Shown piece after piece: positions 1-5,792 of a stretch of 6,428 nt of DNA (the stretch's first letter is position 1; the number at the start of each line of letters is the position of its first letter). Position numbers and translations under genes: made by a program. The notes beneath the pieces were generated by a model. That model was given only the letters and a program-made list of their open reading frames with translations. It was not told where the DNA came from and searched no databases. Origin of the DNA: Lachnospiraceae bacterium (GTDB lineage Bacteria; Bacillota; Clostridia; Oscillospirales; Ruminococcaceae); NCBI GenBank assembly GCA_023664705.1, contig JAMPFE010000098.1:1-6428 (forward strand). Direction: 5' to 3'.

Positions 1-3000
1 AGTTATATCCCAGACGCGAGAACGCCGCTCCTTGTTCGATTATCTCTTTGGTAGTAACACCAAGCTGCTTGGCAAGCTTGTTAGCGTCAAGGTAAAATTG
101 GTTCAGTTCTTCGTCCGTACCGCCAAAGGTCTTTCTCAAGTCCACAAGCGCCGTATCCAACTCGTAAACGGTGGTAAACAACTGCCTGAAATACATCCTA
201 GCCTTGGTGATAAGCAGCGTCATACCCGTCCACTTAATGAATTTCAGCGCCTTTTCCTTCATTTCGCCCAGAAGTGTATTGCCCGTATACCCCAGTTGTT
301 TCATCTGTGCCTCAAGAGTGCGGGTTTTAGCGATAACACTATCCACCAGCTGCGGCGAACGCTGCAACTGCTCGTTGAGTTGTCTAAGTTCCTCGCCAAA
401 AGTAAGTCCCGAGCCCGACGCGGTATTTACTTTGTTCATCGCAACAGCATTGCTGTCTTGAAGTTTGGTGATAAGCGCGTGAGCCTGAGCGACTTTCTTA
501 TTCATCGTATCAAGGTCTCTGCTCGACTTGAAATCTTGTTTCAAAATCTCCGCATCGTTTACCACTTTCTTAAGTTCTTCATCAATAGCCGTTACTTGTT
601 CTCTAACCTTAGCAAGATTTTCGGCAGACCCGTCTTTTTTCAGACTATCTTGCAATGCAACATATTTATCTCTGATGGCATCAACCGACGCAATCATTTC
701 ATTGTATTTAGTTTGATTTAACGCGCTGTTTTTAGCTAAAAAGTTATCTCCTGATATTTTGTCAAGCGACTTTAACCCGTCATCAATATGACTTGACGTA
801 TCTGCTACGGACTTCATCTCGGCATTTACAGCTTTAACTTTTGCTTTCAGAATATCAAATTGGTTGTAAAACTCGTTGAACGAAGCCGAATCGGTAACAC
901 TCCCAAGCAACACCTTGAGTTGTTCAATCTCGTCTTTAACTGCCGAGAACGCTCCCGTACCGCCGATCTTGGCTGCAAACTCGTCAAGTTTAGCGGAATA
1001 CAGCGGTTTAAGTACATCAACGTGTTTTGAAGTAAATGTCGTAGCCGAATGTTCTGCTTTTTGAAATGCACCGATAAGTTGTTTCAGTTTTTCTATCTCG
1101 ACATTCGCGTCGGACTTCATTGAAGTAAATGTCTCTTTGCTTGCCCCACGCAATTTCTCTATTGCACTTTCAACTTTTTTTGCCTGTTCGTTAAGGACTT
1201 CCAGATTAAGCGGATTTTTTATAGCATTGCTGTCATTAAGGTCTTTCGCCTTATCAACTATTCCCGCCACATTTGTTTTAAGCTTGTCCGCCTCGGCGTT
1301 AGCCCTTGCCAACATCTCTGCCTGTGCCGCGAAATTCTGTACAACGGTTGTTTGATTTTCCTTACCGTTAACTGTCCTTACGGTAGTACTCCCATACGAT
1401 GTACCATATGTTTTGTCTACGGTAACATCGCCGGTAACAGCAGATGTTTTTTTGCTTATTCTCCTAAGTTCATTCTGCTTTTCAAGTTCCGTATTCAATT
1501 CGGCAACGGCTTGTTTAGCAGCGTTTTCGGATTGTACAACACTCTGCGCACTCTCCTTAGCCGCATTAGCCGCGTCACCCTGCGCCGCCGCCTGATTTTT
1601 CAGTTCCTCGGTAACGCCCGCCGCCGCACTTTGCGCGTTATCGCCAACAGCCGCACCGACATTCGCGCCTTTGGCAGCGAGATTTCCGATACTAACTGTA
1701 CTGCCGTTGATTTGTTTCTGCAACTCCGCTATAGTTTTTTTCACGTTCTTAAACGCGACAGAAAGTTTAACGGGAGCGGTATCAAGCGAACCGCCCTTGT
1801 TTATCTCATTAACGGCATTACGCAGACTGCTCCGCAAGGACACGGTATTCGCCGAGAGTTTTACCTTTGTCAAACTGTCCGTGCTGTTCTTGTTGATATC
1901 CCGAATAGCCGTATTAAGGCTTTTTATCAAACTGTCCGCATTAACTCCGATACCGACATTTTTAGCCTTGTCCGAGTCTTTTGACGATTTATTGGTTTCG
2001 TTTCTTTTCTTATTGACCTTATCTATCACCGCCGACAGCGAATCAAGTGCGTTTCTCTCGGAATTTATTGCCTCAACACTCTTCCGTTCCGCAGCAGCAA
2101 ATGAATTTAATTCATTCACCAACCCCTGCGGAGAGGATATACCCTCTTTGAATATATTTAAACTGTCGTTCAACGCCGACAATTCGCTGCTTATATCGAC
2201 CGATTTAGAAGAAGATAACCTGTCAAGCGCTTGACCCAAAGCGTTAATTACATTCTTGTAAGGCTCTACCGCGGACATCATTTCCGAGGCGTATTTGCCC
2301 GCGTCATCACCCAGAACAGGCGTCATAGCCGATTTAAGCTTTTCGTTAACTTCCGCGATGGACTGCAAAGACGCGGCGGCTTGCTTTTCCGCTTGCGCCG
2401 CTGCATTGGCGGTCTCCGCCTCTTGTTTTCTTATATTATTCAAAGTCTCATAATTATTTATGAAACTCATTACCTCTTCCGGGGTGTGCTCACCAATATC
2501 AAACAGCGATACTCGATTTAAAGCGTTCGCCCTCAACTGCCCCATTGCTTCGGCAAGCTTTGTTATGCCGTCCGCGGCGTGATATATTTCGTCGAACCCC
2601 GGAATACCGAGATTCGATAAGAACACATCCGTGCTCCCAAGAGCCCTTCCTCCGGCATCTACTGTATACGCCCAATTGTTCTCGCCAAATGATTTGTTAA
2701 AGAAATCTCTTACCACGGAGAGATTTCCCATCAGAGATTTAAACTCATTTTTAACTTCCCGAGAAATAGGGATAATACCGTTAAGGCTTGCTTTATAATC
2801 CTCAAACGCCTTGACCGCATTACGGTCGCTCGCAGTTCTGCCAAACTCCTTTGAAAGAGAGATCAACTCTTGAAAAGCGTTTGCAATACCGTCCTTATCA
2901 CCTATACTCTTAGCGTTAAGGACGTTCGATATCGCCGCTGTAAATTTCGCCCTTATCTCTTCGGCGGTCGTATCCGCGGTTTTCTTGACGATATCGAACT

Positions 3001-3304
3001 TTTTCATATAACCCGTTACAAGAGTATCGAGTTCGCTTGTCTGCGACTTAACGGCGGATTTTAAGGACTTATCGTCCAGTCCCACAGAACCGCCAAGATT
3101 GATTTTGGAGGCGTCGACTTTAACCGAAACAGACGACAGGTCGCTTTTCAGTTTCTTAATAGCGCCGTTCCACGCGCTCGTATCAATGCCGACCTTCAAT
3201 TTAGCAAGTTCGGGAGACTTATTGACACCATCCAACGCGCGATTTACGCTCTCCAACAAGTCAGCCACAGACACCGCCAACTTAATACCAAGATCCTCAG
3301 CCAT
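1..3304 (-). CDS. Phage tail tape-measure protein, N-terminal part (gene runs off the left edge)
   Basis: One uninterrupted reading frame of about 1,101 codons runs from ATG at 3304-3302 to the window edge with no stop. The start has a strong Shine-Dalgarno GAGGGGG (3312-3318) 7 nt upstream. Tape-measure proteins line the tail tube, set tail length and usually take part in DNA ejection. Residues ~1-1000 are hydrophilic, Lys/Glu/Ala/Ser-rich and mostly helical, with coiled-coil-like stretches (for example ~290-330 and ~560-615) and a 31-residue tandem repeat at ~450-535. The family core appears only near residue 1022: a short hydrophobic patch (FIKWTGMTLLIT), then ELDTALVDLRKTF (~1049), EELNQFY, LAKQLGVTTKEI and FSRLGYN at the edge. 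This is the start of the TP901-type tape-measure domain seen in many Firmicutes phages. The N-terminal extension of ~1,000 residues is long. The gene is separated from the other minus-strand genes by an opposite-strand cassette. The family assignment rests on recognised motifs, not on a search. Confidence 0.88.
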   Translation of the reverse strand, partial: MAEDLGIKLAVSVADLLESVNRALDGVNKSPELAKLKVGIDTSAWNGAIKKLKSDLSSVSVKVDASKINLGGSVGLDDKSLKSAVKSQTSELDTLVTGYMKKFDIVKKTADTTAEEIRAKFTAAISNVLNAKSIGDKDGIANAFQELISLSKEFGRTASDRNAVKAFEDYKASLNGIIPISREVKNEFKSLMGNLSVVRDFFNKSFGENNWAYTVDAGGRALGSTDVFLSNLGIPGFDEIYHAADGITKLAEAMGQLRANALNRVSLFDIGEHTPEEVMSFINNYETLNNIRKQEAETANAAAQAEKQAAASLQSIAEVNEKLKSAMTPVLGDDAGKYASEMMSAVEPYKNVINALGQALDRLSSSKSVDISSELSALNDSLNIFKEGISSPQGLVNELNSFAAAERKSVEAINSERNALDSLSAVIDKVNKKRNETNKSSKDSDKAKNVGIGVNADSLIKSLNTAIRDINKNSTDSLTKVKLSANTVSLRSSLRNAVNEINKGGSLDTAPVKLSVAFKNVKKTIAELQKQINGSTVSIGNLAAKGANVGAAVGDNAQSAAAGVTEELKNQAAAQGDAANAAKESAQSVVQSENAAKQAVAELNTELEKQNELRRISKKTSAVTGDVTVDKTYGTSYGSTTVRTVNGKENQTTVVQNFAAQAEMLARANAEADKLKTNVAGIVDKAKDLNDSNAIKNPLNLEVLNEQAKKVESAIEKLRGASKETFTSMKSDANVEIEKLKQLIGAFQKAEHSATTFTSKHVDVLKPLYSAKLDEFAAKIGGTGAFSAVKDEIEQLKVLLGSVTDSASFNEFYNQFDILKAKVKAVNAEMKSVADTSSHIDDGLKSLDKISGDNFLAKNSALNQTKYNEMIASVDAIRDKYVALQDSLKKDGSAENLAKVREQVTAIDEELKKVVNDAEILKQDFKSSRDLDTMNKKVAQAHALITKLQDSNAVAMNKVNTASGSGLTFGEELRQLNEQLQRSPQLVDSVIAKTRTLEAQMKQLGYTGNTLLGEMKEKALKFIKWTGMTLLITKARMYFRQLFTTVYELDTALVDLRKTFGGTDEELNQFYLDANKLAKQLGVTTKEIIEQGAAFSRLGYN
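1700..1957 (-). repeat. Three tandem ~31-residue repeats inside the tape-measure protein
   Basis: Three consecutive units align without gaps: unit A at 1957-1865, unit B at 1864-1772, unit C at 1771 to about 1700 (incomplete). Each starts with a beta-like stretch (VGIGV, VKLSA, VKLSV). A helix follows with hydrophobics at unit positions 10 and 14 (L/L, L/L, V/I), and then Ile-Asn at positions 21-22 in all three, with INK in A and B and ING in C. The DNA has diverged apart from short matches such as TCAAACTGTCCG (1869-1880 and 1927-1938), so the duplication is old or maintained at protein level. Similar beta-helix segments near residues 36-70 may be further degenerate copies. Confidence 0.6.
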
Positions 3305-3341
3305 ATAAACACCCCCTCTATCATAAAAAATTTTCAAAATT

Positions 3342-3367
3342 CATATTGCTTTTTTCGACGCAATATG
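3342..3367. promoter_or_regulatory. Perfect 8-bp inverted repeat over the cassette promoter (probable operator)
   Basis: CATATTGC (3342-3349) and GCAATATG (3360-3367) form a perfect dyad separated by 10 nt. The left arm covers the start of the -35 hexamer, and the right arm ends on the TG of the extended -10, so a dimer bound here would block RNA polymerase. The spacing fits a dimeric HTH repressor contacting one DNA face. The adjacent gene encodes a small HTH-like protein, which makes autoregulation the simplest guess; that is inference. The 10-nt loop with a T run is less suited to a functional RNA hairpin, and the site lies upstream of the expected transcription start. Confidence 0.55.
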
Positions 3368-3374
3368 CTATAAT
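3346..3374 (+). promoter_or_regulatory. Sigma-A/sigma-70-type promoter of the HTH-Uma2 cassette
   Basis: The -10 hexamer is a consensus TATAAT (3369-3374) with an extended -10 TG at 3366-3367. The -35 is a weak TTGCTT (3346-3351) at the ideal 17-nt spacing. An AT-rich block just upstream (3323-3341) could serve as an UP element. Transcription should start near 3381, leaving a leader of about 30 nt before the ATG at 3411. The promoter points right, opposite to the surrounding phage operon, so the cassette can be expressed when late genes are silent. The superimposed dyad implies that it is repressible. Confidence 0.75.
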
Positions 3375-3410
3375 ACTATATAAAGACATTCCAAGGAAGG
3401 AACATACAAG

Positions 3411-3602
3411 ATGAACCAAACTAAAACCAATATCCCAGAAACGGCAAAAGCGGAGGCAAACCTCCGCACCGCCATAGCGTGTATAAAACTCGGAGGAATT
3501 TCCAAACAAGACATAGCCTACGCCACCGACATACCTCTTATTACAATAGAGGAACTATTCAGAAAACACTCGCCGGAAAAACCAAGCGCAACGAAAGGAT
3601 GA
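3411..3602 (+). CDS. Small helix-turn-helix-like protein (63 aa), first gene of the cassette
   Basis: This gene begins at ATG 3411, with AAGGAAGG (3393-3400) 10 nt upstream. It is the first gene after the cassette promoter. The N-terminal ~18 residues are polar. Residues ~19-53 can be read as helix (LRTAIACIKLG), then SKQDIAYATD, a turn at IP, and a putative recognition helix LITIEELFRKH, the pattern of a simple HTH. The tail (SPEKPSATKG) is basic and probably disordered. Similar short HTH-like segments occur at the C-terminus of some PD-(D/E)XK transposase-type nucleases, so it could have come from such a protein. Its TGA stop overlaps an ATG of the nuclease frame (ATGA, 3599-3602), so the two genes are probably translationally coupled. 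Possible roles are cassette repressor, nuclease partner or antitoxin. I do not recognise a named family. Confidence 0.7.
   Translation: MNQTKTNIPETAKAEANLRTAIACIKLGGISKQDIAYATDIPLITIEELFRKHSPEKPSATKG
3594..3598 (+). promoter_or_regulatory. Ribosome binding site that favours the ATG at 3608 for the nuclease
   Basis: AAAGG lies 9 nt before ATG 3608 but directly abuts ATG 3599, where it would be too close to work. Spacing therefore favours 3608 (197 aa). The ATGA overlap with the preceding stop favours 3599 (200 aa). The two products differ by three residues only. Confidence 0.5.
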
Positions 3603-3607
3603 GCCGA

Positions 3608-4201
3608 ATGTTACCCGATCCAAAGAAAAAGTACACGTTTACCAAGTATATCTCGTTCAAGAAATTCAAGCGCAAAGAAATAATCGACGGCGATCTTATA
3701 AAATACGAACCGCCTCGCAGAATACACCAAAAGGTCTGCCTTGCCATGGCCGCGCAGTTCTACACTCTGCTCGAAAACACTCCCTACGAGGTCTACACCG
3801 CTCCGTTTACGGTGCGCATGTACGGCGACGACGGCAGAGATATGAGAAACTGCAACATAGTAGTCCAACCCGACATCTCCGTAATATGCGACAGATCCAA
3901 ACTCGATATATGGGGCTGCAACGGAGCGCCCGACCTTATCGTCGAGGTCTTAGACCATTCCAAGAAAATCTATGATACAAACGTGAAACACACATTGTAT
4001 ACCGACACGGGAGTACGCGAGTACTGGATAGCAGACCCCGATTCCAAAACCGTAGAAGTCCATTACAGAGACGAAAACGACCACCTCTCCACTGTTCGCA
4101 TATACACTTCGGAAGAGAAAGCAAAAATCAACATTCTGCAAGATACTTACACGGAACTTTTCAGTGATTGCTCCATAGACCTCTCAAGAGTATTCCGTTA
4201 A
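3608..4201 (+). CDS. Uma2-family (DUF820) PD-(D/E)XK endonuclease
   Basis: This is an intact protein of about 197 aa, a normal length for the Uma2 family (restriction-endonuclease-like fold). Numbered from ATG 3608, it shows GDLI (28-31), then PPRRIHQKV with the family's conserved histidine (H40) and a helix (~41-57). The core follows: QPDISVICD with acidic D89, GAPDLIVEVLDHS with E113, YDTNVKHTLY carrying a candidate catalytic lysine (K127), and GVREYWIADP (135-144), the family signature. All expected active-site positions are present, so it is probably catalytically competent. Uma2 proteins are abundant in cyanobacteria and occur across many bacteria; their substrates are largely unknown. 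It is translated just after the small HTH-like protein and ends 10 bp before a hairpin terminator. Opposite orientation to the tail genes suggests an acquired moron, with possible roles in defence, exclusion of other phages or a toxin-like activity; these roles are inference. Confidence 0.9.
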   Translation: MLPDPKKKYTFTKYISFKKFKRKEIIDGDLIKYEPPRRIHQKVCLAMAAQFYTLLENTPYEVYTAPFTVRMYGDDGRDMRNCNIVVQPDISVICDRSKLDIWGCNGAPDLIVEVLDHSKKIYDTNVKHTLYTDTGVREYWIADPDSKTVEVHYRDENDHLSTVRIYTSEEKAKINILQDTYTELFSDCSIDLSRVFR

Positions 4202-4211
4202 ACACACATAC

Positions 4212-4238
4212 AAAAGGCGGCTTTAACGACCGCCTTTT
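4212..4238. terminator. Hairpin terminator closing the cassette, potentially bidirectional
   Basis: AAAAGGCGG (4212-4220) and CCGCCTTTT (4230-4238) make a perfect 9-bp stem with a 9-nt loop. On the plus strand it lies 10 bp after the Uma2 stop and ends in TTTT. The stem is symmetric, so the minus strand also reads GGCGG-loop-CCGCC-TTTT. The U tracts are short (four), so termination may be partial. The TAA of the minus-strand gp10-like gene (4237-4239) lies within the stem, making this the convergent end of both the cassette and the upstream tail genes. Confidence 0.75.
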
Positions 4239-4794
4239 ACCATTCCCGAGCACCCTTTCCCCGTATGATATCCTTAAGCGTAATAACGATGCCGAGTGGA
4301 TTCGTCGCATTAAACTCCATAACGGCGCGGTCAATAAACCCATTGCCGCCGCGGAAACCGAAATTCGGCAAGTACATAAACCATGTCGGGGTATTAACGA
4401 CATAACCATCATTGATAAGTGCGGCGACATTCACATTTTTATCCGAATCCGCATTTTGAATATCGTCATCGTATTTCCCATGTCCGTCCTTGACCGCCCA
4501 AGCGCCGTACCCCGAACGGTGATTCGCTTTTTCGTTAAAGTAAACGTATGCCACATACACACCGTTCACACATTTTACCTTGCTCGAAACATCCACGGAA
4601 TCTTCCAGTCTGCTATTAACGCCCCTGCGGTATCGCTTAGGCTTAAACGCCTTACGATAATCCCGCATATGTTTCAGTATAAGCACTTTCAGATAATCCG
4701 CTTGCTCCAAAAGCAGTTGGTCTATCGTCTTGCCCTTAGCGGTTTTCAGTTTCCCGATATTGCCGCTCTTGATAATATCGTTGATATAAGTCAA
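4237..4794 (-). CDS. HK97-gp10-like neck/tail-completion protein (probable)
   Basis: The preferred start is TTG 4794, giving 185 aa: it overlaps the upstream TGA as TTGA (4791-4794) and has GGGGTG 8 nt before it. A longer version from TTG 4812 (191 aa) and GTG 4803 are the alternatives. The layout resembles gp10-family proteins that join head and tail. A helix rich in hydrophobics occupies ~25-48; KPKRYRRGVNSRLEDSV (51-67) corresponds to the family's 'P..Y.RTG.L..S' segment. Beta strands follow (VYVAYVYF, 79-86), and LINDGYVVNTPTWF then FGFRGGNGFIDRAVMEFN (145-162) resembles the family's closing strand and helix. There are no catalytic motifs. It is coupled to the HPr-like gene upstream and followed on its strand by the hairpin and then the antisense cassette. 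The similarity is at pattern level only; another small virion protein is possible. Confidence 0.6.
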   Translation of the reverse strand: MTYINDIIKSGNIGKLKTAKGKTIDQLLLEQADYLKVLILKHMRDYRKAFKPKRYRRGVNSRLEDSVDVSSKVKCVNGVYVAYVYFNEKANHRSGYGAWAVKDGHGKYDDDIQNADSDKNVNVAALINDGYVVNTPTWFMYLPNFGFRGGNGFIDRAVMEFNATNPLGIVITLKDIIRGKGAREW

Positions 4795-5069
4795 TTCATA
4801 CACACCCCGCAAACGGCATTCCCGATTTTTTCAATGCATAGCCGAGCCGAAAATTCATCATCGCCCGAGCAAATAACTTTTATAATATCCCCGTTTGCCA
4901 AGCTTAAACTTAGTATACCTATCATGGAATTAGCCGAAACCCGCCGACCGTCCTTTTCAATATAAACCGAACCCTTGTATTCTTTCACGCACTCAAGAAT
5001 ATCCCAAGCTAAAAGAGTATTCGCTCTTTTACCCGTTATTCCGACCCTGAAAATGCTCTCACAATTCAA
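4791..5069 (-). CDS. HPr/Crh-like small protein lacking the phosphorylatable histidine
   Basis: This 92-aa protein begins at TTG 5069-5067, the only usual start in frame, with GGAGGG (5079-5084) 9 nt upstream. It overlaps the previous stop as TTGA and the next start as TTGA. HPr is the phosphocarrier of the sugar phosphotransferase system (PTS); Crh is its regulatory paralogue. The match is strongest in the second half: GSVYIEKDGRRVSANS (33-48), then MIGILSLSLANGDIIKV, then SGDDE (68-72) and a last helix to IEKI. This parallels the HPr order of strand, 'KSIMG.MSL' with regulatory Ser46, 'KG.EI' and 'SG.DE'. S48 takes the Ser46 place. The 'GxHARPA' active loop is absent (residues ~10-21 read GITGKRANTLLA) and the protein contains no histidine, so phosphotransfer from Enzyme I is excluded. 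Four cysteines are present, two of them close to the C-terminus. Its place in a tail operon suggests a structural or regulatory reuse of the fold; the function is unknown. Confidence 0.7.
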   Translation of the reverse strand: MNCESIFRVGITGKRANTLLAWDILECVKEYKGSVYIEKDGRRVSANSMIGILSLSLANGDIIKVICSGDDEFSARLCIEKIGNAVCGVCMN

Positions 5070-5782
5070 GTAGCATCGCCCTCCGCTCCGTTATCCGCGT
5101 TCTTCGCGGATTTTTTCGTTTTCGCAGTTCCCGTCCCCTGTTTCTTAAGAGAGGGCTTACCGTCCACCCGTTTTTCATCCGCCTTTTGACGCATTTTCAT
5201 AACCGTGTCGGTCACGGTCTGCGGATTTGTCTTTTTAGACAGTTTGGCAAAATCCTCGATAAATTTCTTAATATCCGCCGTTCCCACGTTCTCAATATCG
5301 TCGACATATTTGCTTGCAAGCACATTCACGGTGTCGGCAAGCCTTGTAAGCGAGTTCACAAGCGGGTTTTCAATCTGCCGTTTTTTAGCCTCGATCTTAA
5401 GATTTACCGCGTTATCTATATACTGCGCCAACGGGTCATATCCCATTTTCTCCAGTTCCTTAACATATTTCCCACCGATATAGTCCTCAAAGAACGTAAA
5501 AATATCATCGTTGCGCACTCCCGTTTCGGGGAAGAACGCCGCTATTTTGGTATAAGCAAGCACGACCTCATAATATTCCGCCGCGAACTCCATTTGCCCA
5601 TCTCTTTCACGGAATACCATATCTACCACAGCGTTCACGACCTCGGCAACATCGATAAGCGACAATTTACCGCCATTCACGGAAATGTTATCATTCTCCG
5701 AAATTTCGTCCTTAACCTTAACATCGCTGCTTTCAGCCGTCGTTATAACCTTTGCAGCCGTTTTTTTCTTAGAATCAGCCAT
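5066..5782 (-). CDS. Phage protein of unknown function, helical with charged termini (238 aa)
   Basis: This gene starts at ATG 5782 with GAGGTG 6 nt upstream. It begins 10 nt after the RuvC-like gene, and its TGA shares bases with the TTG of the HPr-like gene. I do not recognise a named family. Residues 1-38 are hydrophilic and probably disordered. Residues ~39-190 look folded and largely helical: LSLIDVAEVVNAVVDMVF (40-57), a DGQ turn, then YYEVVLAYTKIAAFFPETG (70-88). Amphipathic helices follow to about 190. The last 40 residues are rich in Lys, Ala and Gly. There are no membrane segments, signal peptide or catalytic motif. The position two genes upstream of the last pre-tape-measure gene would suit a tail-assembly chaperone or a small structural protein, but I see no supported programmed frameshift at its end. 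The product is left as unknown. Confidence 0.8.
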   Translation of the reverse strand: MADSKKKTAAKVITTAESSDVKVKDEISENDNISVNGGKLSLIDVAEVVNAVVDMVFRERDGQMEFAAEYYEVVLAYTKIAAFFPETGVRNDDIFTFFEDYIGGKYVKELEKMGYDPLAQYIDNAVNLKIEAKKRQIENPLVNSLTRLADTVNVLASKYVDDIENVGTADIKKFIEDFAKLSKKTNPQTVTDTVMKMRQKADEKRVDGKPSLKKQGTGTAKTKKSAKNADNGAEGDAT

Positions 5783-5792
5783 AGTTCACACC

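Noticed and set aside
1028..1133. 13-bp direct repeat TGAAGTAAATGTC (1028-1040 and 1121-1133)
   Set aside because: Both copies encode the same short TFTS peptide in the tape-measure frame; there is no wider periodicity or mobile-element feature.
32..2521. Several plus-strand open frames of 60-229 codons (for example 32-721, 1352-1984, 1671-2234)
   Set aside because: They lie opposite the continuous tape-measure frame, have odd compositions (Phe, Leu, Ser, Arg rich), no ribosome sites and no recognisable motifs.
3320..3394. Minus-strand promoter for the tape-measure gene (TATGAT at 3320-3325; or TTGGAA 3389-3394 with TATAGC 3367-3372)
   Set aside because: TATGAT has no -35 and would place the start in the ribosome site. 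The second pair is only 4/6 and 4/6 at 16 nt and overlaps the strong plus-strand promoter.
3479..3598. Extension of the Uma2 frame upstream to 3479
   Set aside because: The extra 40 codons lie over the small HTH-like gene in another frame, are unlike Uma2 N-termini, and have no ribosome site.
3305..4240. Transposon or insertion-sequence ends around the cassette
   Set aside because: I found no terminal inverted repeats or target-site duplication at the boundaries; the dyads present are explained as operator and terminator.
5066..5130. Programmed frameshift from the 238-aa gene into the HPr-like frame, as in tail-assembly chaperones (A-run in ACG AAA AAA TCC)
   Set aside because: The run is not a good X XXY YYZ heptamer, the -1 frame meets TAA eight codons later, and the +1 frame does not join the HPr-like frame. 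The HPr-like gene has its own ribosome site.
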